Positions 1 to 7,001 of a stretch of 8,877 nt of DNA are shown here, piece by piece. The notes under the pieces are model-generated. The model was given only the letters and a program-made list of their open reading frames with translations, was not told where the DNA came from and searched no databases. Made by a program: the position numbers and the translations under genes. Position 1 is the first letter of the stretch. Every line of letters begins with the position of its first letter. The stretch is from Hyphomicrobiales bacterium (GTDB taxonomy: Bacteria > Pseudomonadota > Alphaproteobacteria > Rhizobiales > CAYWUX01), in NCBI GenBank assembly GCA_028279265.1, contig JANQOC010000450.1, forward strand, positions 1 to 8,877, written 5' to 3'.

Positions 1-1466
1 GGAAGCAGGATTGAAAAGACCAACAATCCCCAAAGGACATTTCCGATCGTGGAGGAGAAAATGACGAGTATGTCACCCTGGGACATTTTCATTGCCCGCA
101 GGAAGAAGGTTTCAAGCAGCGGACCGAGAATGACACCAATCAGAATGGCTGCCACGTGGTAGCCGGTTTTTCTCGCCACATAACCGATGATGCCAAACAC
201 TAACGCCAGCCCCATATCGAACTGATAAGCCCGGGGGACAAATGACCCTACGAGCGTGAACGAAATGATGATCGGCGCCATATAGGTGGTGGAGACAACC
301 GTTATTCGCGACATATAGCGCGCCAGAGGCAATACACTCACGATCATCAGCGCATAGGTAATGGCCATAGCCATGAATGGTCCGAACGCCAGTTCCGGAC
401 TGGTCAAAAAGAGATCCGGCCCTACCGTCACGCCATGAAACTGCAGCACGACCAGCATAATGGCCGCTGTTGCCCCACCGGGAATCCCAATAACCAGAAG
501 AGGAACGAGGGTTCCGGACGTGACGCCATTGTTGGCGGACTCCGGTGCGATCAAACCCTCGACATGTCCGGTTCCGTACAGCTCGGGAGTTTTCGAGTAG
601 GTCTTGGACTGCTGATAGGCGACGAACGAGGCAATCGCGGCACCGGCGCCGGGAACAACGCCGATGATCAGCCCAACTATGCTCGTCCATATGATGTGCC
701 ACCACTTGGACAAGGCGGTTTTTACGCCCTCGATGGTTTGAGACCAGTTCGACTCGCGCATGGTTTCCTGGCCCTGCTTTGACAAAATCGTTTCCCGTTC
801 AATGACGACAAACGCTTCTGAAATCGCAAATAGGCCGACGAGCGCTGGTACCAGGGGAACCTTATCGTAAAGCTCCAGAAAGCCGAATGTACCGCGCGGC
901 GTTTCGTAGACGACATCAGCGCCGATAAAACCGAGCATGAGACCAAAAAAGCCGGCAATCAGACCTTTCAATGTATCCTTTGCCGCAATACTGGCGATAA
1001 GAGAAATGCCAAGCAGCATGATGACGATCATCTCGACGCTGTGCAGGTAAAAGGCCACTTGCGACAACCAAGGCATCGCGATTAACGCCAAAACTGTCGT
1101 TAGCAGCCCGCCAGCAATGGACGCCACGAATGACATGGCCAGCGCCTGTTGTCCTCGCCCCTGTTTGGTCATGGGATAGCCATCGAGCGGGGTAGCGGCG
1201 GCGCCGGCAGTTCCCGGAATATTGACAAGGATAGCGGGTATGCCCGCCCCCATGCGCGAGGAGGCATAGAGCGCCACCATAAATGTCAATCCCAGTTCAG
1301 GCTCAAGGGCTAATGTCAGAGGTAGCAGAATGATAATCGTATTCGCGGCGCTGAACCCGGGGATCGCGCCGACGACCAAGCCGAGGAGAATGGCGGGAAT
1401 GATGATCCACCAGAAGGCGAGTGTGCGCCAGAACATCTCCCCGTAAAATTGAAGATCGAATTCCAT
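1..1466 (-). CDS. tctA: Tripartite tricarboxylate transporter large permease subunit, TctA family (3' end outside window)
   Basis: This is the main membrane subunit of a TTT-family importer; it would move a carboxylate delivered by a periplasmic binding protein into the cytoplasm using an ion gradient. The minus frame from ATG 1466-1464 is open for 488 codons to the left edge with no stop. TctA proteins are usually about 500 residues, so only a short C-terminus is missing. The protein is almost entirely hydrophobic. Family motifs seen are GLVVGAIPGFSAAN near the N-terminus, TPLDGYPMTKQG around residue 100, a second GLIIGVVPGAGAA in the middle that echoes the first (the internal repeat typical of TctA), and GLIAPESANNG followed by PLLVIGIPGG. 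The start lies one base after the TGA stop of tctB, which suggests translational coupling. Family assignment is firm; the substrate (citrate, other di/tricarboxylates or aromatic acids) is unknown. Confidence 0.95.
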   Translation of the reverse strand, partial: MEFDLQFYGEMFWRTLAFWWIIIPAILLGLVVGAIPGFSAANTIIILLPLTLALEPELGLTFMVALYASSRMGAGIPAILVNIPGTAGAAATPLDGYPMTKQGRGQQALAMSFVASIAGGLLTTVLALIAMPWLSQVAFYLHSVEMIVIMLLGISLIASIAAKDTLKGLIAGFFGLMLGFIGADVVYETPRGTFGFLELYDKVPLVPALVGLFAISEAFVVIERETILSKQGQETMRESNWSQTIEGVKTALSKWWHIIWTSIVGLIIGVVPGAGAAIASFVAYQQSKTYSKTPELYGTGHVEGLIAPESANNGVTSGTLVPLLVIGIPGGATAAIMLVVLQFHGVTVGPDLFLTSPELAFGPFMAMAITYALMIVSVLPLARYMSRITVVSTTYMAPIIISFTLVGSFVPRAYQFDMGLALVFGIIGYVARKTGYHVAAILIGVILGPLLETFFLRAMKMSQGDILVIFSSTIGNVLWGLLVFSILL

Positions 1467-1467
1467 A

Positions 1468-1980
1468 TCAAAACATTCTTTCGATCAGATTTTCGAAGAG
1501 ACCTTTGGGGAACCGGGTCTTGAAGGCGACAATAAAAAGGAGATAACCACCGACCGACAACAGGGTCGAGAGAATTGTGACAAGCACCGGTCGCTTGCCG
1601 TCGCCCAATATGAGCATCGCGGTCATGAGAAACAGAAATACCGTAATCGTGAAACCGAGCCAGTCGACCGTCCAGACAAACAGAACCGTGAGAAGAAACA
1701 GAACCAGCCGCTTGGGAATGTAGGAGACTGGCTCGACAAGCTCCCCCATCTTGAGGTCCACTTGGTTCTGCTTTAACTGAACGAACACTTTGGCAAAATA
1801 GGCCAGGATCATAACCAGCAGAATCGAGCCGACAAACACGGCGCTGACCTGGGCTGTCCACGGCGTATCGTAAATCGTGTAGAAATAATAAAGGGTGAAC
1901 AACAGGGCGGCGATCGGAATCACCAGTTCACCACCTATGGATCTCTTGCCTGAAGGTTTGTCTGAAACGGAATCAGACAT
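1468..1980 (-). CDS. tctB: Tripartite tricarboxylate transporter small membrane subunit, TctB family
   Basis: This is the small, poorly conserved membrane partner of TctA. It has 170 residues, the usual TctB size. Hydrophobic segments lie at about residues 18-37, 44-66, 91-125 (long enough for two short spans, with WLGF in the middle) and 131-153. A polar cytoplasmic-like linker (about 67-90) carries several Lys and Glu residues. The ATG at 1980 is preceded by a strong GAGGAG Shine-Dalgarno at 1994-1989 with 8-base spacing, which fixes the start. It follows tctC after a 112-base gap holding a 12-bp stem-loop, and runs into tctA with a single base between them. Identity rests on length, topology and position between TctC- and TctA-type genes more than on sequence motifs. 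Confidence 0.9.
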   Translation of the reverse strand: MSDSVSDKPSGKRSIGGELVIPIAALLFTLYYFYTIYDTPWTAQVSAVFVGSILLVMILAYFAKVFVQLKQNQVDLKMGELVEPVSYIPKRLVLFLLTVLFVWTVDWLGFTITVFLFLMTAMLILGDGKRPVLVTILSTLLSVGGYLLFIVAFKTRFPKGLFENLIERMF

Positions 1981-2029
1981 AGGCCGTGCTCCTCGAAAGA
2001 TTGAGTTTTACGCGATCACACATATCTGA

Positions 2030-2064
2030 CCGGACAGTTCTCAACAAAGATTAGAACTGTCCGG
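2030..2064 (-). promoter_or_regulatory. Intercistronic stem-loop between tctC and tctB
   Basis: A perfect 12-bp inverted repeat has arms at 2030-2041 and 2053-2064 (ccggacagttct / agaactgtccgg) and an 11-base loop. It sits 28 bases past the tctC stop and before the tctB ribosome-binding site. The minus-strand bases after the stem are not a T-run, so it is a poor intrinsic terminator. A 3' stabiliser or partial attenuator that raises binding-protein mRNA over permease mRNA is more likely; that role is inferred. Confidence 0.7.
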
Positions 2065-2092
2065 GATTTAGTCGTGAGTTTGAAAATTAAGC

Positions 2093-3106
2093 CTAGCTCT
2101 TGCCTGACAACAGGTCTTTAAACTCTTTTCCGATCGCCGTGATGTCAGCTGCATATTTTGCGCAGGCATCCGGTCCGCCGTAACCGATAAATTCCCAAGG
2201 CGCCTTGGTTTTCTCATAGGCGGTCTTGTAGGCCGGATCCGTATAAACGGTTTTCAGGGTATCTTCGAGAGTCTTGAATCTGTCGGGATGTTTCTCAATC
2301 ACTTCCTTCTTGATTCCAAAGGCCCGGGCACCCGCAATGAGTGACGGCATATTCATACCGAAATGCTGGTTCATTGTCGGCGCGTTGTCCGATCTTTCGG
2401 GCAGCGGATTCTTGTGAGACATCATCAACACAACTTTAAAGCTCTTGGCCCGATTGACAATGCCGCCTGATGGAAGAGCACCGAGATCCATTTCTCCCGT
2501 TGCAACACCGGCGCGCGTATTTTTACCACCGGAAAGTGGAATTGGATTGAATTGAGCACCGGAATGCTTGGCAAGGGCTAATGCACCGAGGGTCGCCGGG
2601 TGTGCCAGCCGGCTGACACCAACATTCAGGGTTCGTTTCTTGCCTTCGGCAATGATGTCGTCGATGGTCTGCAATTTGCTCTTACGGCTCACGAAAATAA
2701 TTCCCGGATCCGAATCCACCTGAGCGAAATACATGAATTTGGAAAGGTCAAAACTAGGCGGCTTCACGACCCAGTTTAAAACTTCAGGTCCCATATTTCC
2801 GAATAGGAGATTGTATCCATCCGACTCTGCGAGTCCCATGTACTTTTCGTACCCGACCCGTCCGGCGGCACCCGGATAGTAGGCCCCTTCGAAATTCACA
2901 CCCAGTTTCGTCTTCCAGATACTTGTAAATGCCCGCAAATTCCTGTCTGCGCCACCACCTTCACGCGTGGGCACAAACACGCTGATATTCCGCTCTGGAT
3001 ACTTGGCCGCAAATGCAGAAGTTGCGGGCAACAGACCCGATAAAGCCACCGTAGAAGCGGAACCGGCCAGAAATGATCTGCGCGACGGCATAATAAATTT
3101 GCTCAT
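2093..3106 (-). CDS. tctC: TTT-family periplasmic substrate-binding protein (TctC/Bug family) with Tat signal
   Basis: This is a periplasmic solute-binding protein that would capture a carboxylate and present it to TctAB. The product is 337 residues from ATG 3106-3104. An in-frame GTG lies four codons upstream (3118), but the GGAGG ribosome-binding site (3116-3112) falls inside that extension, so the ATG is preferred. The N-terminus has a twin-arginine motif, SRRSFLAG (residues 8-15), then a hydrophobic stretch and a likely cleavage site AFA|A near residue 33. This implies export already folded. The mature start KYPERNISVFVPTREGGGADR matches the family pattern YPxxxIxxxVPxxxGGGxD. The stretch YYPGAAGRVGYEKY and the segment TLNVGVSRLAHPATLGALAL also fit the Bug fold. 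It is the first gene of the operon and reads divergently from the hydrolase gene. The sequence looks divergent within the family, so the ligand cannot be inferred. Confidence 0.93.
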   Translation of the reverse strand: MSKFIMPSRRSFLAGSASTVALSGLLPATSAFAAKYPERNISVFVPTREGGGADRNLRAFTSIWKTKLGVNFEGAYYPGAAGRVGYEKYMGLAESDGYNLLFGNMGPEVLNWVVKPPSFDLSKFMYFAQVDSDPGIIFVSRKSKLQTIDDIIAEGKKRTLNVGVSRLAHPATLGALALAKHSGAQFNPIPLSGGKNTRAGVATGEMDLGALPSGGIVNRAKSFKVVLMMSHKNPLPERSDNAPTMNQHFGMNMPSLIAGARAFGIKKEVIEKHPDRFKTLEDTLKTVYTDPAYKTAYEKTKAPWEFIGYGGPDACAKYAADITAIGKEFKDLLSGKS

Positions 3107-3111
3107 GTTTT

Positions 3112-3116
3112 CCTCC
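3112..3116 (-). promoter_or_regulatory. Ribosome-binding site of tctC that decides its start
   Basis: Minus-strand GGAGG lies five bases before ATG 3106. Because it lies within the four-codon extension beginning at GTG 3118, it argues for the internal ATG as the true start. Confidence 0.8.
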
Positions 3117-3147
3117 ACAAATTTGTTTTAGTTTTTCTCAATCGAAT

Positions 3148-3240
3148 GTTGACGACCTGTCAAATCATGACTGCGGTTCAGTTGAGTCCGGGTTCTGATC
3201 GCGGTCAACAAATTCAATAATTGTCCTAAGTGTTGTTGAC
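3148..3240. promoter_or_regulatory. Cluster of GTTGAC/GTCAAC half-sites in the divergent promoter region (candidate operators)
   Basis: The 273-base gap between tctC and the hydrolase gene holds TTGAC (3149-3153) facing GTCAA (3159-3163) with a 5-base spacer. Further along, an 8-bp inverted pair GTCAACAA (3204-3211) and TTGTTGAC (3233-3240) is separated by 21 bases. The same hexamer therefore occurs at four nearby places in alternating orientation. This looks like binding sites for a dimeric regulator acting on both divergent genes. No regulator gene is in the window, and the role is inferred. The minus-strand TTGACA at 3163-3158 also matches a -35 hexamer, but I find no good -10 for it. Confidence 0.45.
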
Positions 3241-3264
3241 TTGGACCGTTCATGTCTCAATAAG
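3236..3264 (+). promoter_or_regulatory. Possible sigma70-type promoter for the hydrolase gene
   Basis: TTGACT at 3236-3241 and AATAAG at 3259-3264 are separated by 17 bases. The -35 is a good match and the -10 matches TATAAT at four of six positions. The -35 overlaps the right half-site TTGTTGAC, so a bound regulator could block it. The leader would be about 110 bases. Confidence 0.3.
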
Positions 3265-3379
3265 TATGCCATAGAATGACAGGAATGAAACTTCAAAAAT
3301 TCTAAAGACTTGAGTGAATCGAATTTTACTACTGTGAGTTCGACTTGAAAAACCAGGAAAAAAGAGGAACGGCTTGTTT

Positions 3380-4066
3380 ATGGCTTATGTTTTTGACCCC
3401 CCTGCTCAACCCAGTTTGAAAATCCAGGATTCAGATAAACTGTTTCCGGTACATCGCGTATATTGCGTCGGTCGAAATTATGCCGACCATGCGCGGGAAA
3501 TGGGTCATGACCCGGATCGGGAGCCACCTTTTTTCTTTCAAAAGAATCCCGATACTCTCATACCGGATGGCGCCACATTCCCTTACCCTGGCAAGACATC
3601 GGACGTTCATTTTGAAATCGAGCTTGTCGTTGCCTTACACAAGGGCGGTTCCGATATCAGCGTCGAAAATGCAAACGAGCATGTATTCGGTTATGCCGTG
3701 GGTATCGACATGACCCGCAGGGACCTCCAGGGTGAAATGAAGAAAATGGGCCGGCCCTGGGAAATTGGAAAAGCCTTTGAGAAATCCGCACCATGTGGTC
3801 CGATTTTTGAAAAGAGCGCAACCGGGGAGCTGACCCACGGTCGTATCTGGCTGAAAGTCAATGATGAGATCCGTCAGGACGGGGACATTAACCAACTCAT
3901 ATGGAATATACCCGAAACGATTTCCTATCTTTCCGGATTGTTCGATCTGGCACCGGGCGATCTCATCTACACGGGAACTCCGGCAGGTGTGGGAGCTGTC
4001 AATCGCGGTGACGTCATGCATGGTGGCGTCGACGGTCTCGGCGAAATCAGAATTCCGGTCGAATAA
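3380..4066 (+). CDS. Fumarylacetoacetate hydrolase-superfamily protein, fumarylpyruvate/acylpyruvate hydrolase-like
   Basis: This is a cytoplasmic metal-dependent enzyme of the FAH fold. Relatives hydrolyse or decarboxylate 2,4-dioxo acids such as fumarylpyruvate, acylpyruvates or oxaloacetate. The product is 228 residues, the size of YcgM/FAHD1-type members. The family start VYCVGRNYADHAREMG (residues 27-42) carries the likely catalytic H37 and E40. HFEIELVVAL supplies metal ligands E79 and E81, and GIDMTRRDLQ supplies D110. PWEIGKAFEKSAPCGP carries the conserved lysine (K131), and the C-terminal TGTPAGVGAV is also typical. ATG 3380 is chosen because it gives MAYVFDPP, the usual start of close relatives, with GAGGA 11 bases upstream; a TTG at 3374 would add two residues with 5-base spacing. 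It diverges from the TTT operon and converges on the ABC operon. Exact substrate is unproven: gentisate-pathway fumarylpyruvate hydrolase is plausible, but no other gentisate gene is visible. Confidence 0.92.
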   Translation: MAYVFDPPAQPSLKIQDSDKLFPVHRVYCVGRNYADHAREMGHDPDREPPFFFQKNPDTLIPDGATFPYPGKTSDVHFEIELVVALHKGGSDISVENANEHVFGYAVGIDMTRRDLQGEMKKMGRPWEIGKAFEKSAPCGPIFEKSATGELTHGRIWLKVNDEIRQDGDINQLIWNIPETISYLSGLFDLAPGDLIYTGTPAGVGAVNRGDVMHGGVDGLGEIRIPVE

Positions 4067-4114
4067 AGACTCGCAGAAAAAACAAAGTTTGCTCCGGCAC
4101 GATTGCCTGCAATC

Positions 4115-4531
4115 CTACTGGGCCGGGGCCAGCTCCAACTTGCTCACCCAGTAATAGCGCGAGATCCGGCGCACATCCTCGGGTTTTACCCGAAAGACTG
4201 TTGTAGTCGTCCCCTCGGTGCCGCGAATACTTCCGGCATCCTGATAGATCCCCATGTGAAATTCTTCCGGCGGAAATTCGGTCGTGATGCGGATATTTAT
4301 TCGATCTGCGCCGCTCGCCAACTCCTGGGCGAGTTCCGGAGTAATCCGATCCGATGCAGATACATAACCGTAGCCGATATAAAGTCCGACAAGAGCCGCC
4401 ACAACAATGAAAAATCTCATATCTCTGCGATTGTACCAGCGCCGCCGGCGCAAGGCTCTATCGACTGATTCTTTTTGAGATCCCTGTTCTACGTCGGCTT
4501 CCATACGAGACCCCATCTCTGAATTGTCCAT
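4115..4531 (-). CDS. Small single-span membrane protein of unknown function, last gene of the ABC importer operon
   Basis: I do not recognise this protein. It has 138 residues from ATG 4531; in-frame ATGs at 4516 and 4504 are alternatives and no ribosome-binding site clearly separates them. It has an acidic/polar N-terminus (1-24), a strongly basic stretch RALRRRRWYNRRD (about 25-37), one hydrophobic span at about 39-57, and then a soluble C-terminal part of about 80 residues. The positive-inside rule puts the basic N-terminus in the cytoplasm and the C-terminal part in the periplasm. That part has alternating polar/hydrophobic stretches (RINIRITTEF, TTTTVFRVKPEDV) suggestive of beta structure. 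All candidate starts lie inside permease 2 (stop at 4489), in another frame, so translation is probably coupled. The position suggests an accessory part of the importer or a membrane-anchored protein sharing its regulation. It ends 49 bases from the convergent hydrolase gene. Confidence 0.72.
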   Translation of the reverse strand: MDNSEMGSRMEADVEQGSQKESVDRALRRRRWYNRRDMRFFIVVAALVGLYIGYGYVSASDRITPELAQELASGADRINIRITTEFPPEEFHMGIYQDAGSIRGTEGTTTTVFRVKPEDVRRISRYYWVSKLELAPAQ

Positions 4532-5349
4532 CTTTCCATCGGCACCAGCAAATATCGATCCGTGGCCATGAAGATGATCGATATGATGATCACGCCAAGG
4601 AAAACTTCCTCAATTTTAAACTCGGCGGCCGATGTGAAAATCATGAACCCAAGCCCGCTGTCGCCACCGATCATTTCAGCGGCAATCAAAGCGCGCCAGC
4701 CGAAGCCCATGGCCATGCGGCAACCCGTGATGATACTCGGCATGGCGCCGGGAATATAAACCTGGGTAATGACGTCCCAGCGCGAGCCCCCCATTGTCAG
4801 AACGCTCTGCTCAAATACTTTTGCAACACCTCGCACACCTAGCATCGTATTGAAAAACAGAAGCCAGAAGATGGTGTTGAGCATAATGAACAATGTCGTT
4901 TGCCAGCCAATACCGAACCAGACGATGGCCAGCGGAATCCAGGCAATTCCTGAAATCGAATTGAAGAAAATACCAATGGGCTCAAGGAACTTGGAGAGCG
5001 TACGGTTCATCCCGGCAATAACGCCAAAGGCAATTCCCAAAGGCAGGCCGACAACCGCCGCCAGAATAACCCGGCCGATGCTGGAGAAGATATGGGTGGT
5101 CATCAGGCAGGAATTGTCGAGGGCTACGGCCGCGGCCACACCTTCACAACCTTCCTGGAGCGTAAATATCGCCTCCCAAACCGAGCCGCTGGTAGGGATA
5201 TACACCGGCTCCAGCCAGACAAAATAGGAATTCATTTCCCACAAGATGATGAGAAAGATAAACGGGATCGAGCCCAGTATCCATTTCCGGAGCCTCTGGC
5301 GCCCGATTTTTCGCTGCAGAGCGATCGATAAATCGTTAAATATGCTCAT
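4489..5349 (-). CDS. ABC transporter permease 2, NitT/TauT (SsuC/TauC-like) family
   Basis: This is an inner-membrane permease of a type I ABC importer, probably pairing with permease 1 as a heterodimer. The product is 286 residues from ATG 5349. That start overlaps the upstream stop as ATGA, and a GGGGG-containing purine-rich stretch precedes it. A start six codons upstream (MGAGAA...) is possible but would lie deeper in the preceding gene. Spans lie at about 24-46, 91-113, 134-170 (two), 200-225 and 246-264. The EAA loop that docks on the ATPase is at about 181-211, centred on GGSRWDVITQVYIPGAMP. A segment after span 1 (about 64-86) is longer than in permease 1 and has C68 and C81 at its ends; by topology it is periplasmic and could form a disulfide loop. 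The C-terminus IQRWGLVW matches that of permease 1. The end overlaps the downstream 138-aa gene. Substrate unknown. Confidence 0.93.
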   Translation of the reverse strand: MSIFNDLSIALQRKIGRQRLRKWILGSIPFIFLIILWEMNSYFVWLEPVYIPTSGSVWEAIFTLQEGCEGVAAAVALDNSCLMTTHIFSSIGRVILAAVVGLPLGIAFGVIAGMNRTLSKFLEPIGIFFNSISGIAWIPLAIVWFGIGWQTTLFIMLNTIFWLLFFNTMLGVRGVAKVFEQSVLTMGGSRWDVITQVYIPGAMPSIITGCRMAMGFGWRALIAAEMIGGDSGLGFMIFTSAAEFKIEEVFLGVIIISIIFMATDRYLLVPMERWTIQRWGLVWKPT

Positions 5350-6188
5350 CGCTGCACCAGCCCCCATCTCTCGATGGTTTCGCTTTCGAAGGGCCGCAGA
5401 ACATAGTGGTCAAGAACAATCCAGGTCAGGCCGATCATGACCATTCCAAGTATGACACGAGCCGTGTTATCGCCATCCTGGGCCGAAAAGATCATCCAGC
5501 CCAGCCCTTCCCGGCCTGCAAGCATTTCACCGGCAATCACGGCACGCCATCCGAAACCGATACTCAAACGAATGCCGGTTGCGATGTGCGGCATGGCGCC
5601 GGGTACAAGAACGTCCTTGATGATCTGCCATCGTGATGCGCCGAGTGTTCGCGCCGCCTGAATAAACCTTATAGGCACTTCGCGCACGCCCGACAGAACG
5701 TTAAAGGCAATCGGAAAAAAGGCCGTGTAGAGTATAACAGCCAGCACCGTCGTATCGCTGTTTCCCCACCAGATAACGAGGATGGGAAACAGAGCGATAC
5801 CTGAAACCGACTGGAAGAAGTTGAGAATGGGATAAAACATATCGGCAACGGTTCGATTGAGTCCCACTGCCAATCCGAAAGGCACACCGACGACAATTCC
5901 GATAAAACTTCCGACGACCAGCCGAAGCATCGTGTCGCCGAAATAACTTGGCAACAATCCCTTGTAGATCATATCGACAGATGAAAGGCCGACGACCAGG
6001 GGAGAGGGGAGGTAGCGCGCCGGGTTGGCAATTGTCGCCGAAATAACTGTCCAGATCACCAAGACAACCGCGACAAGAATGACCAGGTTCATTGCATCGA
6101 TTCTGATGATCTGCCGCCACAACTGCGCAAGTGTCGACCGTCGTCCCGCAGCTTCGGAAATTGATCGATCCGTATTTGTCACCGCCAT
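5346..6188 (-). CDS. ABC transporter permease 1, NitT/TauT (SsuC/TauC-like) family
   Basis: This is an inner-membrane permease of the same importer, 280 residues. The ATG at 6188 is preceded by GAGGA (6201-6197, spacing 8) lying in the end of the ATPase gene, which stops four bases earlier. Hydrophobic spans are at about 33-53, 87-110, 117-140, 144-165, 197-222 and 245-265. The EAA coupling loop is at about 177-207 (AARTLGASRWQIIKDVLVPG), followed by GFGWRAVIAGEM and GLGWMIF, which are hallmarks of nitrate/sulfonate/taurine-type permeases. It aligns along most of its length with permease 2 (NRT, SVSGIA/SISGIA, LGASRW/MGGSRW, GFGWRA, ERWGLV/QRWGLV), so the pair looks like an old tandem duplication. 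Its stop overlaps the next start by four bases (ATGA). Confidence 0.94.
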   Translation of the reverse strand: MAVTNTDRSISEAAGRRSTLAQLWRQIIRIDAMNLVILVAVVLVIWTVISATIANPARYLPSPLVVGLSSVDMIYKGLLPSYFGDTMLRLVVGSFIGIVVGVPFGLAVGLNRTVADMFYPILNFFQSVSGIALFPILVIWWGNSDTTVLAVILYTAFFPIAFNVLSGVREVPIRFIQAARTLGASRWQIIKDVLVPGAMPHIATGIRLSIGFGWRAVIAGEMLAGREGLGWMIFSAQDGDNTARVILGMVMIGLTWIVLDHYVLRPFESETIERWGLVQR

Positions 6189-6192
6189 TCGT

Positions 6193-6984
6193 CTATTCCT
6201 CGTGCTCTACGGAAACCTCTTCTCGTACCAGATGCAATATCTCATCGCGCTTAGATGTAAATCTCGTATCCGCATTCATGTTGCCCCAAATGCGCTCCTC
6301 GCGGGGAATATCCACATCAACAATTGCTTTAATGCGACCCGGCCGGCGCGAAAAGATGACGCAACGGTCTGCCAGGAAAGCGGCTTCATCAACGGAGTGC
6401 GTGATAAAAATAATGGTCTTTTTGGTCGCGATGGAAATTCGGATCAGTTCTTCCTGGAGTGTGATGCGTGTCTGCGCATCAACGGCCGCAAACGGCTCAT
6501 CCATAAGCATAACTTCAGGATCGGCGCAGAGCGTTCGCGCGACCGCGGTTCGCTGTTTCATGCCGCCGGAAAGTTCATGGGGATATTTATCTTCAAACCC
6601 GGTCAGGCCGACGAGGTCAACAAACTGAGCAACACGATTGTCCCGTTCAGCTTTGGGAACACCCCTGATTTCAAGGCCGTGCCCGATATTCCGATTGACT
6701 GTCCGCCAGGGCAATATCGCATGCTCCTGAAACACAACGCCGCGTTCCGGTCCGGGACCATGAATCATATGGCCATCGACCGTGACTTTCCCCACATGAT
6801 AGGGAAGCAAACCCGCCAATATATTCAACAGTGTCGATTTTCCACATCCACTCGGACCGACGACTGATATGAACTCCCCTTCCTGGACACTCAGATCGAC
6901 ATCATCCAGAGCATGAACGGATTCGCCTGTGTATTCATCGGGATAGTGATGGGTGAGATTTTCTACGAGCAGTTTTTCCGGCAT
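6193..6984 (-). CDS. ABC transporter ATP-binding protein, NitT/TauT (SsuB/TauB-like) family
   Basis: This cytoplasmic ATPase would power the importer. The product is 263 residues and all nucleotide-binding elements are intact: Walker A GPSGCGKST (43-51), Q-loop VFQEHAILPW (Q86), ABC signature LSGGMKQR (138-145), Walker B VMLMDEPF (158-165), D-loop AAVD (166-169) and H-loop TH at H196. The HAILPW stretch and the PGRI segment after the H-loop are characteristic of the nitrate/sulfonate/taurine group. The start ATG 6984 has GGAGG at 6993-6989, four bases away. The C-terminal tail (about 225-263) is charged and extends past the core domain. It follows the binding-protein gene after an 81-base gap with hairpins and is four bases from permease 1. 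Confidence 0.96.
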   Translation of the reverse strand: MPEKLLVENLTHHYPDEYTGESVHALDDVDLSVQEGEFISVVGPSGCGKSTLLNILAGLLPYHVGKVTVDGHMIHGPGPERGVVFQEHAILPWRTVNRNIGHGLEIRGVPKAERDNRVAQFVDLVGLTGFEDKYPHELSGGMKQRTAVARTLCADPEVMLMDEPFAAVDAQTRITLQEELIRISIATKKTIIFITHSVDEAAFLADRCVIFSRRPGRIKAIVDVDIPREERIWGNMNADTRFTSKRDEILHLVREEVSVEHEE

Positions 6985-7001
6985 CTGACCTCCCTTTGGT
7001 A

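Noticed and set aside
112..705. A 197-codon minus-strand frame, and a 181-codon one at 1316-1861
   Set aside because: They lie on the same strand as tctA and tctB but in other frames. The TctA/TctB frames have the family motifs; these give Arg/Ser/Cys-rich products without domains.
3119..3379. Minus-strand sigma70 promoter for tctC using the perfect TTGACA at 3163-3158
   Set aside because: No acceptable -10 hexamer is found 16-18 bases downstream, so only the half-site cluster is reported.
4067..4114. Possible bidirectional terminator between the convergent hydrolase and 138-aa genes
   Set aside because: The 48-base gap has no stem longer than about 4 bp and no T-run after one on either strand.
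6025..6867. A 280-codon plus-strand frame opposite the ATPase and permease 1 genes
   Set aside because: The minus strand encodes intact, recognisable ATPase and permease motifs over the same bases. The plus-strand product has no recognisable motif and crosses a gene boundary.
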